Shown: positions 1 to 8,844, counted from the first letter of the stretch. The stretch is DNA of 20,520 nucleotides from Pseudomonadota bacterium (GCA_023415035.1 JAEZLX010000023.1:1-20520), one strand, 5' to 3'. A program made the numbers and translations. The notes: generated by a model not told the origin, from the letters alone.

Positions 1-8
1 AGGTGATA

Positions 9-25
9 CGGCACCGAAGGTGCCG
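9..25 (-). terminator. Hairpin just after the acs stop codon
   Basis: A perfect 7-bp stem (CGGCACC/GGTGCCG) with a 3-base GAA loop lies 7 bp beyond the acs stop codon. It is well placed to end the acs transcript. No clear T-run follows on the minus strand within the window, so it is not a textbook intrinsic terminator; it could instead stabilise the 3' end. Confidence 0.5.
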
Positions 26-32
26 GACAAAC

Positions 33-2030
33 TCAGTTGGTCTGGGACAGTTGCTCAAGGATGGCCGGGTTTTCCAGCGTGGTCGTGTCCTGCGTGATCG
101 CCTCACCCTTGGCGATGGAGCGCAGCAGGCGCCGCATGATTTTGCCGCTGCGGGTCTTGGGCAGGTTGTCGCCGAAGCGGATGTCCTTGGGTTTGGCAAT
201 GGGACCAATTTCCTTGGCCACCCAATCGCGCAGCTGCGCGGCGATAGCCTTGGCCTCTTCTCCCTCGGGGCGACCACGCTTGAGCACGACGAAAGCGCAG
301 ATGGCCTCGCCCGTGACGTCGTCGGGGCGACCAACCACGGCCGCCTCGGCCACCAGATCGGTCTTGGCAACCAGGGCAGATTCGATCTCCATCGTGCCGA
401 GGCGGTGACCGGACACGTTCAGCACGTCATCGATACGACCGGTGATGCGGAAATAGCCGGTTTGCGCGTCGCGCACGGCACCATCGCCCGCCAGGTAGGT
501 ACGACCGCCGAGCTCCTCGGGGAAGTAACTCTTCTTGAAGCGTTCCGGGTCGCCCCAGATGGTGCGAATCATCGAGGGCCAGGGCCGCTGGATCACCAGC
601 ATACCGCCCGAGCCGTTGGGCAACTCCTTGCCAGTTTCGTCAACGATGGCGGCCATAATGCCCGGCAGAGGCAGCGTGCACGAGCCCGGCACCAGCGGGG
701 TGGCGCCCGGCACGGGCGTGATCACGTGGCCGCCGGTCTCGGTCTGCCAGAACGTATCCACGATGGGGCAGCGCTCGCCACCGACATTGCGGTAGTACCA
801 CATCCAGGCTTCGGGGTTGATGGGCTCGCCCACCGAGCCCAGGATGCGCAGGCTCGACAGGTCGGACCTCTTCGGGTGCACGGCTTCGTCGGATTCGGCT
901 GCCTTGATGAGCGAGCGGATGGCCGTGGGCGCCGTGTAGAAGATGGTGACCTTGTGGCGCTCGATCATCTGCCAGAAACGGCCCGCGTTCGGATACGTGG
1001 GCACTCCCTCGAACACCACCTGGGTGGCGCCGGCGGCCAGCGGGCCGTAGGCGACATAGGTATGGCCTGTGATCCAGCCGATATCGGCCGTGCACCAGAA
1101 CACGTCTTCGGGGCGGATGTCGAAGGTCCACTCCATGGTCTGCTTGGCCCAGAGCAGATAGCCGCCGGTGGCGTGCTGCACGCCCTTGGGCTTGCCGGTC
1201 GAGCCGGAGGTGTAAAGCACAAACAGGGGGTGCTCTGCGTTCACCGGCACCGGCTCGCATTCGGTACTTTGGCCGGCCAGCGCCTCCGTGAAGCTGATGT
1301 CCCGGCCTTGGACGCGGTTCCAGGCCGTCGGGGTGCGCTCGAACACCAGCACGGTCTTGACCGTGTCGCAGCCGCCCATGGCAATGCCTTCGTCCACGAT
1401 GGACTTCAGGGGCAGCTCCTTGCCGCCGCGCAACTGGTAGTTGGCCGTGATCACTGCCACGGCGCCCGCATCCTGGATGCGCTCCTGAACCGCCTTGGCC
1501 GAGAAGCCGCCGAACACCACACTGTGGGTCGCACCGATGCGCGCGCAAGCCTGCATGGCCACGACGCCCTCGATCGTCATGGGCATGTAAATGAGGACGC
1601 GATCGCCCTTGCGGATACCCTGTGCCTTGAGCGCATTGGCAAACTGGGATACGCGGGCAAGCAACTCCTTGTAGGTAATGCGGGTCACATCGCCGTTGTC
1701 GGCCTCGAAGATGATGGCGGTCTTGTTCTCGACCGCCGTGCCCATGTGCTTGTCCAGGCAGTTGGCACTGGCATTGAGCTCGCCATCGGAGAACCACTTG
1801 TAGAACGGCGCGTCGGATTCGTCCAGCGTCTTGGTAAAGGGCTTGGTCCAGATCAGGTGCTCTCGGGCGCGTTTGGCCCAGAAGCCCTCGAAATCCTTCT
1901 CTGCCTCCTCGCACAGCGCACGGTACTGGTCCATGCTGGCAATGCGCGCGCCCTCACGCGAATGGGCACCAGGCTCGAAAACCCGGTTCTCGACAAGAAC
2001 GGATTCGATCGTGGACGACGTGGTCGACAT
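33..2030 (-). CDS. acs: Acetyl-CoA synthetase (AMP-forming)
   Basis: The enzyme activates acetate to acetyl-CoA through an acetyl-AMP intermediate in the cytoplasm, feeding the TCA or glyoxylate cycle. The 665-residue product has the family length (about 650). Visible motifs are the ATP-binding loop YTSGSTGKPKG, the core motif TFWQTETGG, whose Trp belongs to acetate-preferring enzymes, the hinge region YFRITGRIDDVLNVSGHR, and the C-terminal PKTRSGKIMRR, whose SGK lysine (K630) is the residue acetylated by Pat-type enzymes in relatives. The reading frame is open to 2123, but ATG 2030 is preferred: AGGAGA sits about 7 bases upstream and the protein then begins MSTTSSTIE. It lies divergent to the UPF0114 gene. 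A propionate-CoA ligase is a less likely alternative. Confidence 0.95.
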   Translation of the reverse strand: MSTTSSTIESVLVENRVFEPGAHSREGARIASMDQYRALCEEAEKDFEGFWAKRAREHLIWTKPFTKTLDESDAPFYKWFSDGELNASANCLDKHMGTAVENKTAIIFEADNGDVTRITYKELLARVSQFANALKAQGIRKGDRVLIYMPMTIEGVVAMQACARIGATHSVVFGGFSAKAVQERIQDAGAVAVITANYQLRGGKELPLKSIVDEGIAMGGCDTVKTVLVFERTPTAWNRVQGRDISFTEALAGQSTECEPVPVNAEHPLFVLYTSGSTGKPKGVQHATGGYLLWAKQTMEWTFDIRPEDVFWCTADIGWITGHTYVAYGPLAAGATQVVFEGVPTYPNAGRFWQMIERHKVTIFYTAPTAIRSLIKAAESDEAVHPKRSDLSSLRILGSVGEPINPEAWMWYYRNVGGERCPIVDTFWQTETGGHVITPVPGATPLVPGSCTLPLPGIMAAIVDETGKELPNGSGGMLVIQRPWPSMIRTIWGDPERFKKSYFPEELGGRTYLAGDGAVRDAQTGYFRITGRIDDVLNVSGHRLGTMEIESALVAKTDLVAEAAVVGRPDDVTGEAICAFVVLKRGRPEGEEAKAIAAQLRDWVAKEIGPIAKPKDIRFGDNLPKTRSGKIMRRLLRSIAKGEAITQDTTTLENPAILEQLSQTN

Positions 2031-2218
2031 GGCAAGTCTCCTGCTATGTTGTGGAAATCGGTGAGCGCAGCAACTGTGCGCAAGGGCTCTTACGAGCCAC
2101 TTACACCTGCCGCAAGGCGCCATAGGATAACGGAACGCTGACGGGTCTCCGGAACCCTAAAATCTCGCTCCCGCGCGCCTGTTGGCGTTGTCGGCACCGA
2201 CCTTCCGTTTGAGACCCC

Positions 2219-2827
2219 ATGACCGATCTGACACCCCACAAAGGGCGCGGCGCCTCGCGCGCGTTGCCCAACCTGATTTTCGCCAGCCGCTGGCTGCAAT
2301 TGCCGCTGTACCTGGGCCTGATCGCGGCCCAGGCCATCTACGTGTTCCATTTCTGGGTGGAACTGGTGCACCTGATCGAGGCCGCCTTCGGCAACCACGA
2401 AGCCCTGGTCAAGCTCGTCGAGGGCATCGGCTACAAGACGGACACCGAGCTCAGCGGCCTGAACGAAACCATCATCATGCTGGTGGTGCTGGCCCTGATC
2501 GACGTGGTCATGATCAGCAACCTGCTCATCATGGTGATCATCGGCGGCTACGAAACCTTCGTCAGCCGCATGAACCTGGAGGGCCACCCGGATCAGCCCG
2601 AGTGGCTGGATCACGTCAATGCCTCGGTGCTCAAGGTCAAGCTGGCCACGGCCATCATCGGCATCAGCTCGATCCACCTGCTCAAGACCTTCATCAACGC
2701 CGGCAACTACGACGAGAAGGTCCTGCTGTGGCAAACCGTCATCCACATCACCTTCCTGCTCAGCGCCATGGCCATCGCCGCCACGGACCGCATCATGCAT
2801 CCGGCGGAACGCCCCGACGAGCATTGA
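2219..2827 (+). CDS. UPF0114 (YqhA-type) inner-membrane protein
   Basis: This 202-residue protein matches from memory the UPF0114/YqhA family, whose function is not established. It has four hydrophobic segments at about residues 27-54, 83-111, 138-158 and 170-190, consistent with an inner-membrane protein. The central segment contains the acidic stretch ALIDVVMISNLLIM, and a conserved-looking GGYETFVSR follows. The start at 2219 has only a weak purine stretch (GAGA) upstream, but the next in-frame ATG is well inside the family domain. It stands alone between acs (divergent) and fumC (convergent), so the context gives no functional clue. Confidence 0.85.
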   Translation: MTDLTPHKGRGASRALPNLIFASRWLQLPLYLGLIAAQAIYVFHFWVELVHLIEAAFGNHEALVKLVEGIGYKTDTELSGLNETIIMLVVLALIDVVMISNLLIMVIIGGYETFVSRMNLEGHPDQPEWLDHVNASVLKVKLATAIIGISSIHLLKTFINAGNYDEKVLLWQTVIHITFLLSAMAIAATDRIMHPAERPDEH

Positions 2828-2834
2828 TGCCATC

Positions 2835-2857
2835 GGCCCGCACGAAACGCGCGGGCC
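2835..2857. terminator. GC-rich hairpin between two convergent genes
   Basis: A 7-bp stem GGCCCGC/GCGGGCC with a 9-base loop (2842-2850) lies between the UPF0114 stop (2827) and the fumC stop (2888). The position suits a terminator for either gene. Neither side has a T-run, so termination efficiency is uncertain. Confidence 0.4.
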
Positions 2858-2887
2858 CTGCCCTCACCCGGTTCGGTGATGGCCGGA

Positions 2888-4273
2888 TCAGCAGCCCACC
2901 ATCTGCCGGGGCACCACCCACTGGTCGAACTGCTCGGCCGTCAGGTAGCCGGAGGCAATGGCAGCCTCGCGCAGGCTCGTGCCCTCTCGGTGTGCCTTCT
3001 TGGCGATGAAGGCCGCCTTGTCGTAACCGATGTGGGGATTGAGCGCCGTCACCAGCATCAGCGAGCGCTGCACCAGTTCGTCGATGCGCTCTCGGTTGGG
3101 CTCGATGCCCACCGCGCAGTGATCGTTGAAGCTGCGCGTGCCATCGGCCAGCAGGCGCACGCTCTGCAGGAAGTTGTGCGCCACCATGGGCCGGAAAACG
3201 TTGAGCTCGAAGTTGCCGCTGGCGCCACCGATATTGATCGCCACGTCGTTGCCGAACACTTGGCAGCACAGCATGGTCAGGGCTTCGCTCTGCGTCGGGT
3301 TGACCTTGCCCGGCATGATGGACGAGCCCGGTTCGTTCTCGGGAATGCGTATCTCGCCAATGCCGCTGCGCGGCCCGCTGGCCAGCCAGCGCACATCGTT
3401 GGCGATTTTCATCAGGCTCGCTGCCAGCGTCTTGAGCGCGCCGTGCGCGAACACCAGGGCATCGACCGAAGCCAGCGACTCGAACTTGTTGGGCGAGCTC
3501 ACGAACGGCAGGTCCGTGATCGCCGCCAGTTCCTGCGCCACGCCCTCGGCATAGCCACGGGGAGCGTTGAGGCCCGTGCCCACCGCAGTGCCACCCAGGG
3601 CCAGCTCGCACAGATGCGGCAGCGTCTGCCCGACATGGCGACGCCCGTGCGCCAGCTGCGCCACCCAGCCCGAGATCTCCTGCCCCAGCGTCAGCGGCGT
3701 GGCATCCTGCAGGTGGGTTCGTCCGATCTTGACGATGTCACTGAACGCCTGCGACTTGGCCTGCAACGTGGCCTGCAGCGCGTCGACAGCCGGCAGCAGG
3801 CGATGCGTCAGCGCATCCACCGCCGCCACATGCATGGCGGTCGGGAACACGTCGTTGCTCGACTGGCTCATGTTGACATCGTCGTTGGGGTGCACCAGAC
3901 GTGCCTGGCCCCGCCCGCCACCCAGCAGTTCGCTGGCGCGGTTGGCGATGACCTCGTTGAGGTTCATGTTGGTCTGGGTGCCGGAGCCGGTCTGCCAGAC
4001 CACCAGCGGAAACTCGTCGTCGTGCAGCCCGTCGATGACTTCCTGCGCGGCCGTGACGATGGCCTGTGCCTTCTTTGCCTCCAGCAGGCCCAGCCGCTGG
4101 TTGACCGTGGCCGAAGCGCGCTTGACCTGCGCCAGCGCCCGGATCAGCTCCCTGGGCTGGCGCTCGCCCGAGATGGCGAAGTTCTGCAGCGAACGCTGGG
4201 TCTGCGCGCCCCAGAGCCGGTCGGCCGGGACTTCGATGGTCCCGAAGGTATCCCTTTCGGTGCGTGTGGTCAT
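2888..4273 (-). CDS. fumC: Class II fumarate hydratase
   Basis: The enzyme interconverts fumarate and L-malate in the TCA cycle without a metal cluster and so keeps working under oxidative or iron stress. The 461-residue product has the usual length for homotetrameric FumC. Visible family motifs include the N-terminal DTFGTIEVPADRLWGAQTQRS, the TGSGTQTNMN block, the SSNDVFPTAMH block and the superfamily signature GSSIMPGKVNP. ATG 4273 is preferred over the upstream ATG 4300 because GGGAG lies about 8 bases before it and the protein then begins MTTRTERDTFG as in relatives. It lies divergent to a class I fumarase with about 167 bp between the starts. Confidence 0.95.
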   Translation of the reverse strand: MTTRTERDTFGTIEVPADRLWGAQTQRSLQNFAISGERQPRELIRALAQVKRASATVNQRLGLLEAKKAQAIVTAAQEVIDGLHDDEFPLVVWQTGSGTQTNMNLNEVIANRASELLGGGRGQARLVHPNDDVNMSQSSNDVFPTAMHVAAVDALTHRLLPAVDALQATLQAKSQAFSDIVKIGRTHLQDATPLTLGQEISGWVAQLAHGRRHVGQTLPHLCELALGGTAVGTGLNAPRGYAEGVAQELAAITDLPFVSSPNKFESLASVDALVFAHGALKTLAASLMKIANDVRWLASGPRSGIGEIRIPENEPGSSIMPGKVNPTQSEALTMLCCQVFGNDVAINIGGASGNFELNVFRPMVAHNFLQSVRLLADGTRSFNDHCAVGIEPNRERIDELVQRSLMLVTALNPHIGYDKAAFIAKKAHREGTSLREAAIASGYLTAEQFDQWVVPRQMVGC

Positions 4274-4398
4274 GGCTGCGCTCCCGTCGATGAGATCCAA
4301 GGATTGGGCACGCCTGGCGGCGTGTCGGGGATGTCCAGTCTACCCACTGCGAACGATTTTCATTGAACGGCCTGCCGGCGTGACCAACGGCCAGCGGC

Positions 4399-4404
4399 GA
4401 TAAT
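4399..4404 (+). promoter_or_regulatory. Possible -10 element for the class I fumarase
   Basis: GATAAT lies 37 bp before the fumarase ATG in the intergenic region shared with fumC. No convincing -35 hexamer was found at 16-18 bp spacing (best candidate GCGTGA), and the gene lacks a clear Shine-Dalgarno sequence. This is a weak call. Confidence 0.3.
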
Positions 4405-4440
4405 CCGGGGGTTCCCTGTCATCTCATCACCCATCGCCCC

Positions 4441-6000
4441 ATGACCACGACGATCCGTTACAACGACCTGGTGGAGTCCATCGCCGCTGCCCTGCAGTAC
4501 ATCAGCTACTACCACCCGGCGGACTACATCGAGCACCTGGCCCGCGCCTACGAACGCGAGCAAAGCCCGGCGGCCAAGGACGCCATGGCACAGATCCTGA
4601 CCAACTCCAAGATGAGTGCCACCGGTCAGCGCCCGATCTGCCAGGATACCGGCATCGTCAACGTGTTCCTGAAAGTCGGCATGGACGTGCGCTGGGAAGG
4701 CTTCCCCGCCGGCCTGGGCCTGGAAGACGCCATCAACGAAGGCGTGCGCCGCGGCTACAACAACCCGGACAACCAGCTGCGCGCCTCGGTCGTGGCCGAT
4801 CCGCAGTTCGCCCGCAAGAACACCAAGGACAACACGCCTGCCGTCATCAACGTGCAGATCGTGCCCGGTGACAAGGTGGACGTGACCGTCGCAGCCAAGG
4901 GCGGCGGCTCCGAGAACAAGTCCAAGATGATCATGATGAACCCCAGCGACAACCTGGTCGACTGGGTGCTCAAGACCGTGCCGACCATGGGCGCAGGCTG
5001 GTGCCCGCCCGGCATGCTGGGCATCGGCATCGGCGGCACGGCGGAAAAGGCCGTGCTGCTGGCCAAGGAAAGCCTGATGGAAGACCTGAACATGTACGAG
5101 CTGCAGGCCAAGGCGGCCCGTGGCGAGAAGCTCGATCAGGTCGAGGAGCTGCGTCTGGAACTGTACGAGAAGGTCAATGCCCTGGGCATTGGCGCCCAGG
5201 GTCTGGGCGGCCTGACCACCGTGCTGGACGTCAAGATCAAGATGTACCCCACGCACGCGGCCTCCAAGCCCGTGGCGATGATCCCCAACTGTGCAGCCAC
5301 GCGCCACGCCCACTTCGTGATGGACGGCTCCGGCCCCGTGTACCTGGAAGCCCCCTCGCTGGATCTGTGGCCCAAGATCGACTGGGCGCCCGACTACAAC
5401 AAGTCCAAGCGCGTGGACCTGAACACCCTGACCAAGGAAGAGGTCGCCTCCTGGAAGCCTGGTGACACCCTGCTGCTCAACGGCAAGATGCTCACCGGCC
5501 GCGACGCCGCCCACAAGCGCATCCAGGACATGCTGGCCAAGGGCGAGCAGCTGCCGGTGGACTTCACCAACCGCGTGATCTACTACGTCGGCCCCGTGGA
5601 CCCGGTGCGCGACGAAGTGGTCGGCCCTGCAGGCCCCACCACCGCCACCCGCATGGACAAGTTCACCGACATGATGCTGGAAAAGACCGGCCTCATCGCC
5701 ATGATCGGCAAGGCCGAGCGCGGCCCGGTCGCCATCGAAAGCATCAAGAAGCACAAGTCGGCCTACCTGATGGCCGTCGGCGGCGCTGCCTATCTGGTGT
5801 CCAAAGCCATCAAGGGCGCGAAGGTCGTTGGCTTTGCCGACTTGGGCATGGAAGCCATCTACGAATTTGACGTGGTGGACATGCCCGTGACCGTGGCTGT
5901 GGATGCAGGCGGCACCAGCGCCCACATCACCGGCCCCGCCGAATGGCAGAAGCGCATTGCCACCGGCGAGTTCAAGGGCATCGAAGTCACCGCCGCTTGA
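4441..6000 (+). CDS. Class I (iron-sulfur) fumarate hydratase
   Basis: This is a fumarate hydratase of the FumA/FumB type, which uses an oxygen-labile [4Fe-4S] cluster. The 519-residue chain contains the alpha part and, from about residue 330, the beta (swivel) part fused in one polypeptide, unlike two-subunit tartrate dehydratase or archaeal fumarase. Three cysteines in the expected contexts are probable cluster ligands: C67 (GQRPICQDTG), C188 (GWCPPGMLGIGIGG) and C284 (IPNCAATRHAHF). Other family blocks are GSGPVYLEAP and the C-terminal GGTSAHITGP. The start at 4441 gives the expected N-terminus, though no clear ribosome binding site precedes it. Its stop codon overlaps the TTG start of murI, which suggests one transcript. 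Confidence 0.93.
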   Translation: MTTTIRYNDLVESIAAALQYISYYHPADYIEHLARAYEREQSPAAKDAMAQILTNSKMSATGQRPICQDTGIVNVFLKVGMDVRWEGFPAGLGLEDAINEGVRRGYNNPDNQLRASVVADPQFARKNTKDNTPAVINVQIVPGDKVDVTVAAKGGGSENKSKMIMMNPSDNLVDWVLKTVPTMGAGWCPPGMLGIGIGGTAEKAVLLAKESLMEDLNMYELQAKAARGEKLDQVEELRLELYEKVNALGIGAQGLGGLTTVLDVKIKMYPTHAASKPVAMIPNCAATRHAHFVMDGSGPVYLEAPSLDLWPKIDWAPDYNKSKRVDLNTLTKEEVASWKPGDTLLLNGKMLTGRDAAHKRIQDMLAKGEQLPVDFTNRVIYYVGPVDPVRDEVVGPAGPTTATRMDKFTDMMLEKTGLIAMIGKAERGPVAIESIKKHKSAYLMAVGGAAYLVSKAIKGAKVVGFADLGMEAIYEFDVVDMPVTVAVDAGGTSAHITGPAEWQKRIATGEFKGIEVTAA

Positions 6001-6797
6001 AAACCGTCTGCGTGTTCGACAGCGGGGTGGGCGGACTGAGCGTCCTGCGTGCCCTGCTGGCGTACCTGCCGGACGTCCGCTTTGTCTACCTCGCCGACAG
6101 CGGCCACGCCCCCTACGGTGACCGCTCGCCCGAATGGGTGCAAGAGCGTGTCCACCAGGTCACCGCCAGCCTGTGCGATGCCTTCCGGCCGGACGCTGTC
6201 GTCGTGGCGTGCAACACCGCCACGGCACTGGCCATCGACAGCCTGCGGCAGCGCTGGCCGGTTCTGCCCTTCGTGGGGGTGGAGCCGGCGCTCAAACCGG
6301 CGACAATCCTGAGCCTGAGCGGCCAGATCGGAGTCATGGCCACCACCGGAACGGTGGGCAGCGTCCGCTTTGCCGCGCTGCGCCAGCGTCTGGAAAGCAC
6401 CCGGGACTGCCACTTCCACGCCGTGGCCTGCCGCGGCCTGGCCGATGCCATCGAGCGGGATGATCCGGACACCATCCGGCAATTGGTGCATCGCTACGTC
6501 AAAGCACTGCGCTCCATGGCACCCGACGATCAGCCGATCGACACACTGGTGCTCGGATGCACCCACTACCCTTTCGTTGCCGACATCATTGCCGAGGCGG
6601 CTGGCCCCGGCGTCCGGCTGGTCGATACCGGTGAGCCCGTGGCACGCCGCACGCGGGACATTCTGGGTCTGGACGGAACCCGCCATGAGCGCGCGCCGCT
6701 GCCCAAGTTCTTCAGTACCGGAGACCCCTCCGTGCTCGAAAGCCTGGTGGCGCGATGGCTCGCACTGGACACCGCAGCCCGCGCCTGGACAGCCTGA
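5997..6797 (+). CDS. murI: Glutamate racemase
   Basis: The enzyme makes D-glutamate for peptidoglycan by cofactor-independent racemisation with two cysteines. The 266-residue chain starting MKTVCVFDSGVGG has the standard length. Active-site elements are D8 in the FDSGVGG motif, C72 in ACNTATA, and C188 with H190 in LGCTHYPF. The start is TTG 5997: the homologous region begins immediately there and no in-frame ATG lies near it. The frame is open upstream to ATG 5943, but that would overlap the fumarase end and add a non-homologous basic leader. The TTG overlaps the fumarase TGA (TTGA), so translation is probably coupled. The stop lies 3 bp from the stop of the convergent transporter gene. Confidence 0.93.
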   Translation: MKTVCVFDSGVGGLSVLRALLAYLPDVRFVYLADSGHAPYGDRSPEWVQERVHQVTASLCDAFRPDAVVVACNTATALAIDSLRQRWPVLPFVGVEPALKPATILSLSGQIGVMATTGTVGSVRFAALRQRLESTRDCHFHAVACRGLADAIERDDPDTIRQLVHRYVKALRSMAPDDQPIDTLVLGCTHYPFVADIIAEAAGPGVRLVDTGEPVARRTRDILGLDGTRHERAPLPKFFSTGDPSVLESLVARWLALDTAARAWTA

Positions 6798-6800
6798 ATA

Positions 6801-8111
6801 TCAGGGCGCCGGGGAGGCCGCTGCCAGCGCCCGGTCACGCCCACGGTCCAGCCGCAACGGCACCAGCAGCATCAGCCCGGCCACGAACATCAGCGCCGTA
6901 AAGACGATGGCCATGCGCTGGTTGCCGCCGGTCACGAGCGTGACGAACCCATAGGTGAGCGGCCCCAGGATGCTGGCCAGCCGGTTGGCAAAGGTCCACA
7001 GCCCGTAGAACTCGGCCAGCCGCTCGCGCGGCGCGAGCAGGCCCGCAATGGCCCGCCCCGCCGACTGGCTCGAACCCATGCACAGACCCGCAATCACGGC
7101 GGCCGCCCAGAACGCGCCCTTGGTGGTGGCCAGCGCAGCAATGACGCAGGTCACCGTCCACCCCAGGAGCGTCAGAGCCAGTGCCCGCTTGTGTCCGAGC
7201 CTGTCCTGCCAGTAGCCGAAACCGAACGCGCCCAGCGCGGCGGCAATGTTGAGCACGAAGATCATGGCCATGGTCTCCTGCTGGCGAAAACCGATGACCT
7301 GTTCCGCATAGATGGCGGCGAGCGCGATGGTCACCGCCACGCCCGCCTGATAGGCCACGGTGCAGGCCAGCAGCCACAGGAAATCCGGATAGCCTCTGGC
7401 CAAGCGCCAGCTCGCCGCCTGCTGGCGCCAGACCGATCGCCAGCTTTGCTGTCCACCGCGGCCCACGCCGGCGGACCTGTCCCTGAGCAACGCCAGGGTC
7501 ACGAGGGCCGCCAAGCCGAACACGACCGCGGTGATCCACATCGTGACCGGCACGAAATCCTTGGCCGCCTCGCCACGTGCCTGCGCTCCGAGCACATAGG
7601 CCAGTCCCAGGCCAAGCGTGAGCATCCCCCCCACATAGCCGAAGCTCCAGCCCCAGCCGCTGACCCTGCCCAGCGCCTCGGGGCGCGCCAGCTCCGGCAG
7701 GAAGGCGGCGATGAGCGACTCGCCCCACGCATAACAGAGGTTGGAGAGGATGATCAGCCCCATGCCCAGCGCCACCATGCCGGGACCGACCCAGCCCAGG
7801 GCCGCCGTGCATGCCACGCAACCGATGGTGCTGATCCACAGCAGGATCTTTTTCCCCCCGCGGGCATCGGCCCAGGCACCGAGCACGGGCACCGTCAGCA
7901 TGACCAGCGCGTTGGAGATGGCCAGCGCCACCGTCCACGCAAACGTGGCCCAGGGCGCGCCCTGCGCGGCCACCGACACGAAGTACGCGGCAAAGACAGC
8001 CGTCAGCACCACCGTGGTGTAGCCGGAGTTGGCGAAGTCGTACATCGCCCACCCGAAGACCTCGCGTTTGGCCACGCCAGGCTGCAGGGCATCGGAAGAA
8101 AACAGGCCCAT
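6801..8111 (-). CDS. MFS transporter, UMF1/Atg22-like family
   Basis: The 436-residue protein is a polytopic major facilitator. Its N-terminal block GWAMYDFANSGYTTVV and the following long hydrophobic segments are typical of the UMF1/Atg22-like group, related to yeast vacuolar amino-acid effluxers. Further family-like blocks are AWADARGGKK in the first cytoplasmic loop and APRERLAEFYGLWTFANRLASILGP in the second half. About 12 membrane spans are expected. The substrate cannot be inferred. The start at 8111 has a strong GGAGG about 5 bases upstream. It converges on murI with 3 bp between the stop codons and shares no obvious operon partner. Confidence 0.88.
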   Translation of the reverse strand: MGLFSSDALQPGVAKREVFGWAMYDFANSGYTTVVLTAVFAAYFVSVAAQGAPWATFAWTVALAISNALVMLTVPVLGAWADARGGKKILLWISTIGCVACTAALGWVGPGMVALGMGLIILSNLCYAWGESLIAAFLPELARPEALGRVSGWGWSFGYVGGMLTLGLGLAYVLGAQARGEAAKDFVPVTMWITAVVFGLAALVTLALLRDRSAGVGRGGQQSWRSVWRQQAASWRLARGYPDFLWLLACTVAYQAGVAVTIALAAIYAEQVIGFRQQETMAMIFVLNIAAALGAFGFGYWQDRLGHKRALALTLLGWTVTCVIAALATTKGAFWAAAVIAGLCMGSSQSAGRAIAGLLAPRERLAEFYGLWTFANRLASILGPLTYGFVTLVTGGNQRMAIVFTALMFVAGLMLLVPLRLDRGRDRALAAASPAP

Positions 8112-8182
8112 GTTGCCTCCATCTGGACGGAGGCACCCGATGCCCCCTGGGACCGCAGTCTAGCGGCCGCGGCGCGGGGTGT

Positions 8183-8803
8183 TCAGTGCAGGTGGCGCGG
8201 CTTGCGCGGGCCGCCGTGACCGGAGGGCCCATGACCGCCGCGCGGGCGCCCGATCTGCATCGAGTTGACCAGATCGTCAAAACGCTGCGTGAACAGGCGG
8301 TCGATCGACGCCACGACATCGCCCAGCTCCGATGCGTCGAAATGGCGCTCCATGAGATGGATCACGTCCTCGACCAGCAGGTCGCGTTGCACCTGCATGA
8401 TGGCGGCCGGGGTCGGACCGACGAAGCACATCATGAAGTCGTCACGCGCTTCGGCGCCTTCGGTGACTTCGTCCTCGTCGAACTCGGTGTCATAGAAGGA
8501 GATTTCGAGCGGCGCGCCGGTCGATGCAATGTCGTTCAGGCCCATGCAGGCCTCTTCGATCACCTGCCGGAAATCCTCGTCGCCCGGCACCGTCCAGCAG
8601 ATCTGCAGCAGGTGATCCTTCTTCTCGAAGCGGATGCCCGGCTCGTCCTCGTAGCTGCTCTCGGCCGCCGCCGCCAGCGAACGGCCGCCTGCATACTGCC
8701 ACAGCGGCCGCAGCGCCTCCTGAATCTGCTCGTACCCGACATCCTCGCGCAAGGGCACATCCCCATGCACATGGATCTCAAAAGGGGCGTTGTATCGGGT
8801 CAT
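8183..8803 (-). CDS. Conserved protein of unknown function with a Gly/His-rich tail
   Basis: The 206-residue acidic protein begins MTRYNAPFEIHVHGDVPL and ends in a basic, Gly/His-rich tail (about residues 183-206, finishing RKPRHLH). It has no signal peptide or membrane segment and should be cytoplasmic. From memory it resembles uncharacterised proteins common in Comamonadaceae, with the same start and the same HLH end, but I know no function. The middle carries an acidic stretch (YDTEFDEDEVTEGAEARDD) followed by a conserved-looking block FVGPTPAAIMQVQRDLL. ATG 8803 has a weak GTGAG about 6 bases upstream. It lies 41 bp downstream of tRNA-Leu on the same strand and may be read from the same transcript. 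Confidence 0.75.
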   Translation of the reverse strand: MTRYNAPFEIHVHGDVPLREDVGYEQIQEALRPLWQYAGGRSLAAAAESSYEDEPGIRFEKKDHLLQICWTVPGDEDFRQVIEEACMGLNDIASTGAPLEISFYDTEFDEDEVTEGAEARDDFMMCFVGPTPAAIMQVQRDLLVEDVIHLMERHFDASELGDVVASIDRLFTQRFDDLVNSMQIGRPRGGHGPSGHGGPRKPRHLH

Positions 8804-8844
8804 GGGAACTCACTGTACCGGTCTCACCGGAAAAAAGCTAACGC

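Noticed and set aside
3..2141. 712-codon plus-strand open frame opposite acs
   Set aside because: It is antisense to a complete acetyl-CoA synthetase, has low-complexity His/Gly/Arg-rich composition, and is a product of GC-rich codon bias.
2876..4366. 496-codon plus-strand open frame opposite fumC
   Set aside because: It is a mirror frame of a full-length class II fumarase with no recognisable motifs.
4360..5925. 521-codon minus-strand open frame opposite the class I fumarase
   Set aside because: Its His/Val/Gly-rich sequence is the reverse-complement shadow of the fumarase codons.
4441..6000. L-tartrate dehydratase instead of fumarase
   Set aside because: Tartrate dehydratase is usually two separate subunits, while this is one fused chain of class I fumarase type next to fumC.
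7191..8219. 342-codon plus-strand open frame opposite the MFS transporter
   Set aside because: It is a polar, Arg/His/Gln-rich shadow of a hydrophobic membrane protein gene with a strong ribosome binding site.
8818..8836. CCGGT-N3-ACCGG with an adjacent A-run as a terminator for tRNA-Leu
   Set aside because: On the minus strand the T-run comes before the hairpin, so the orientation is wrong for intrinsic termination.
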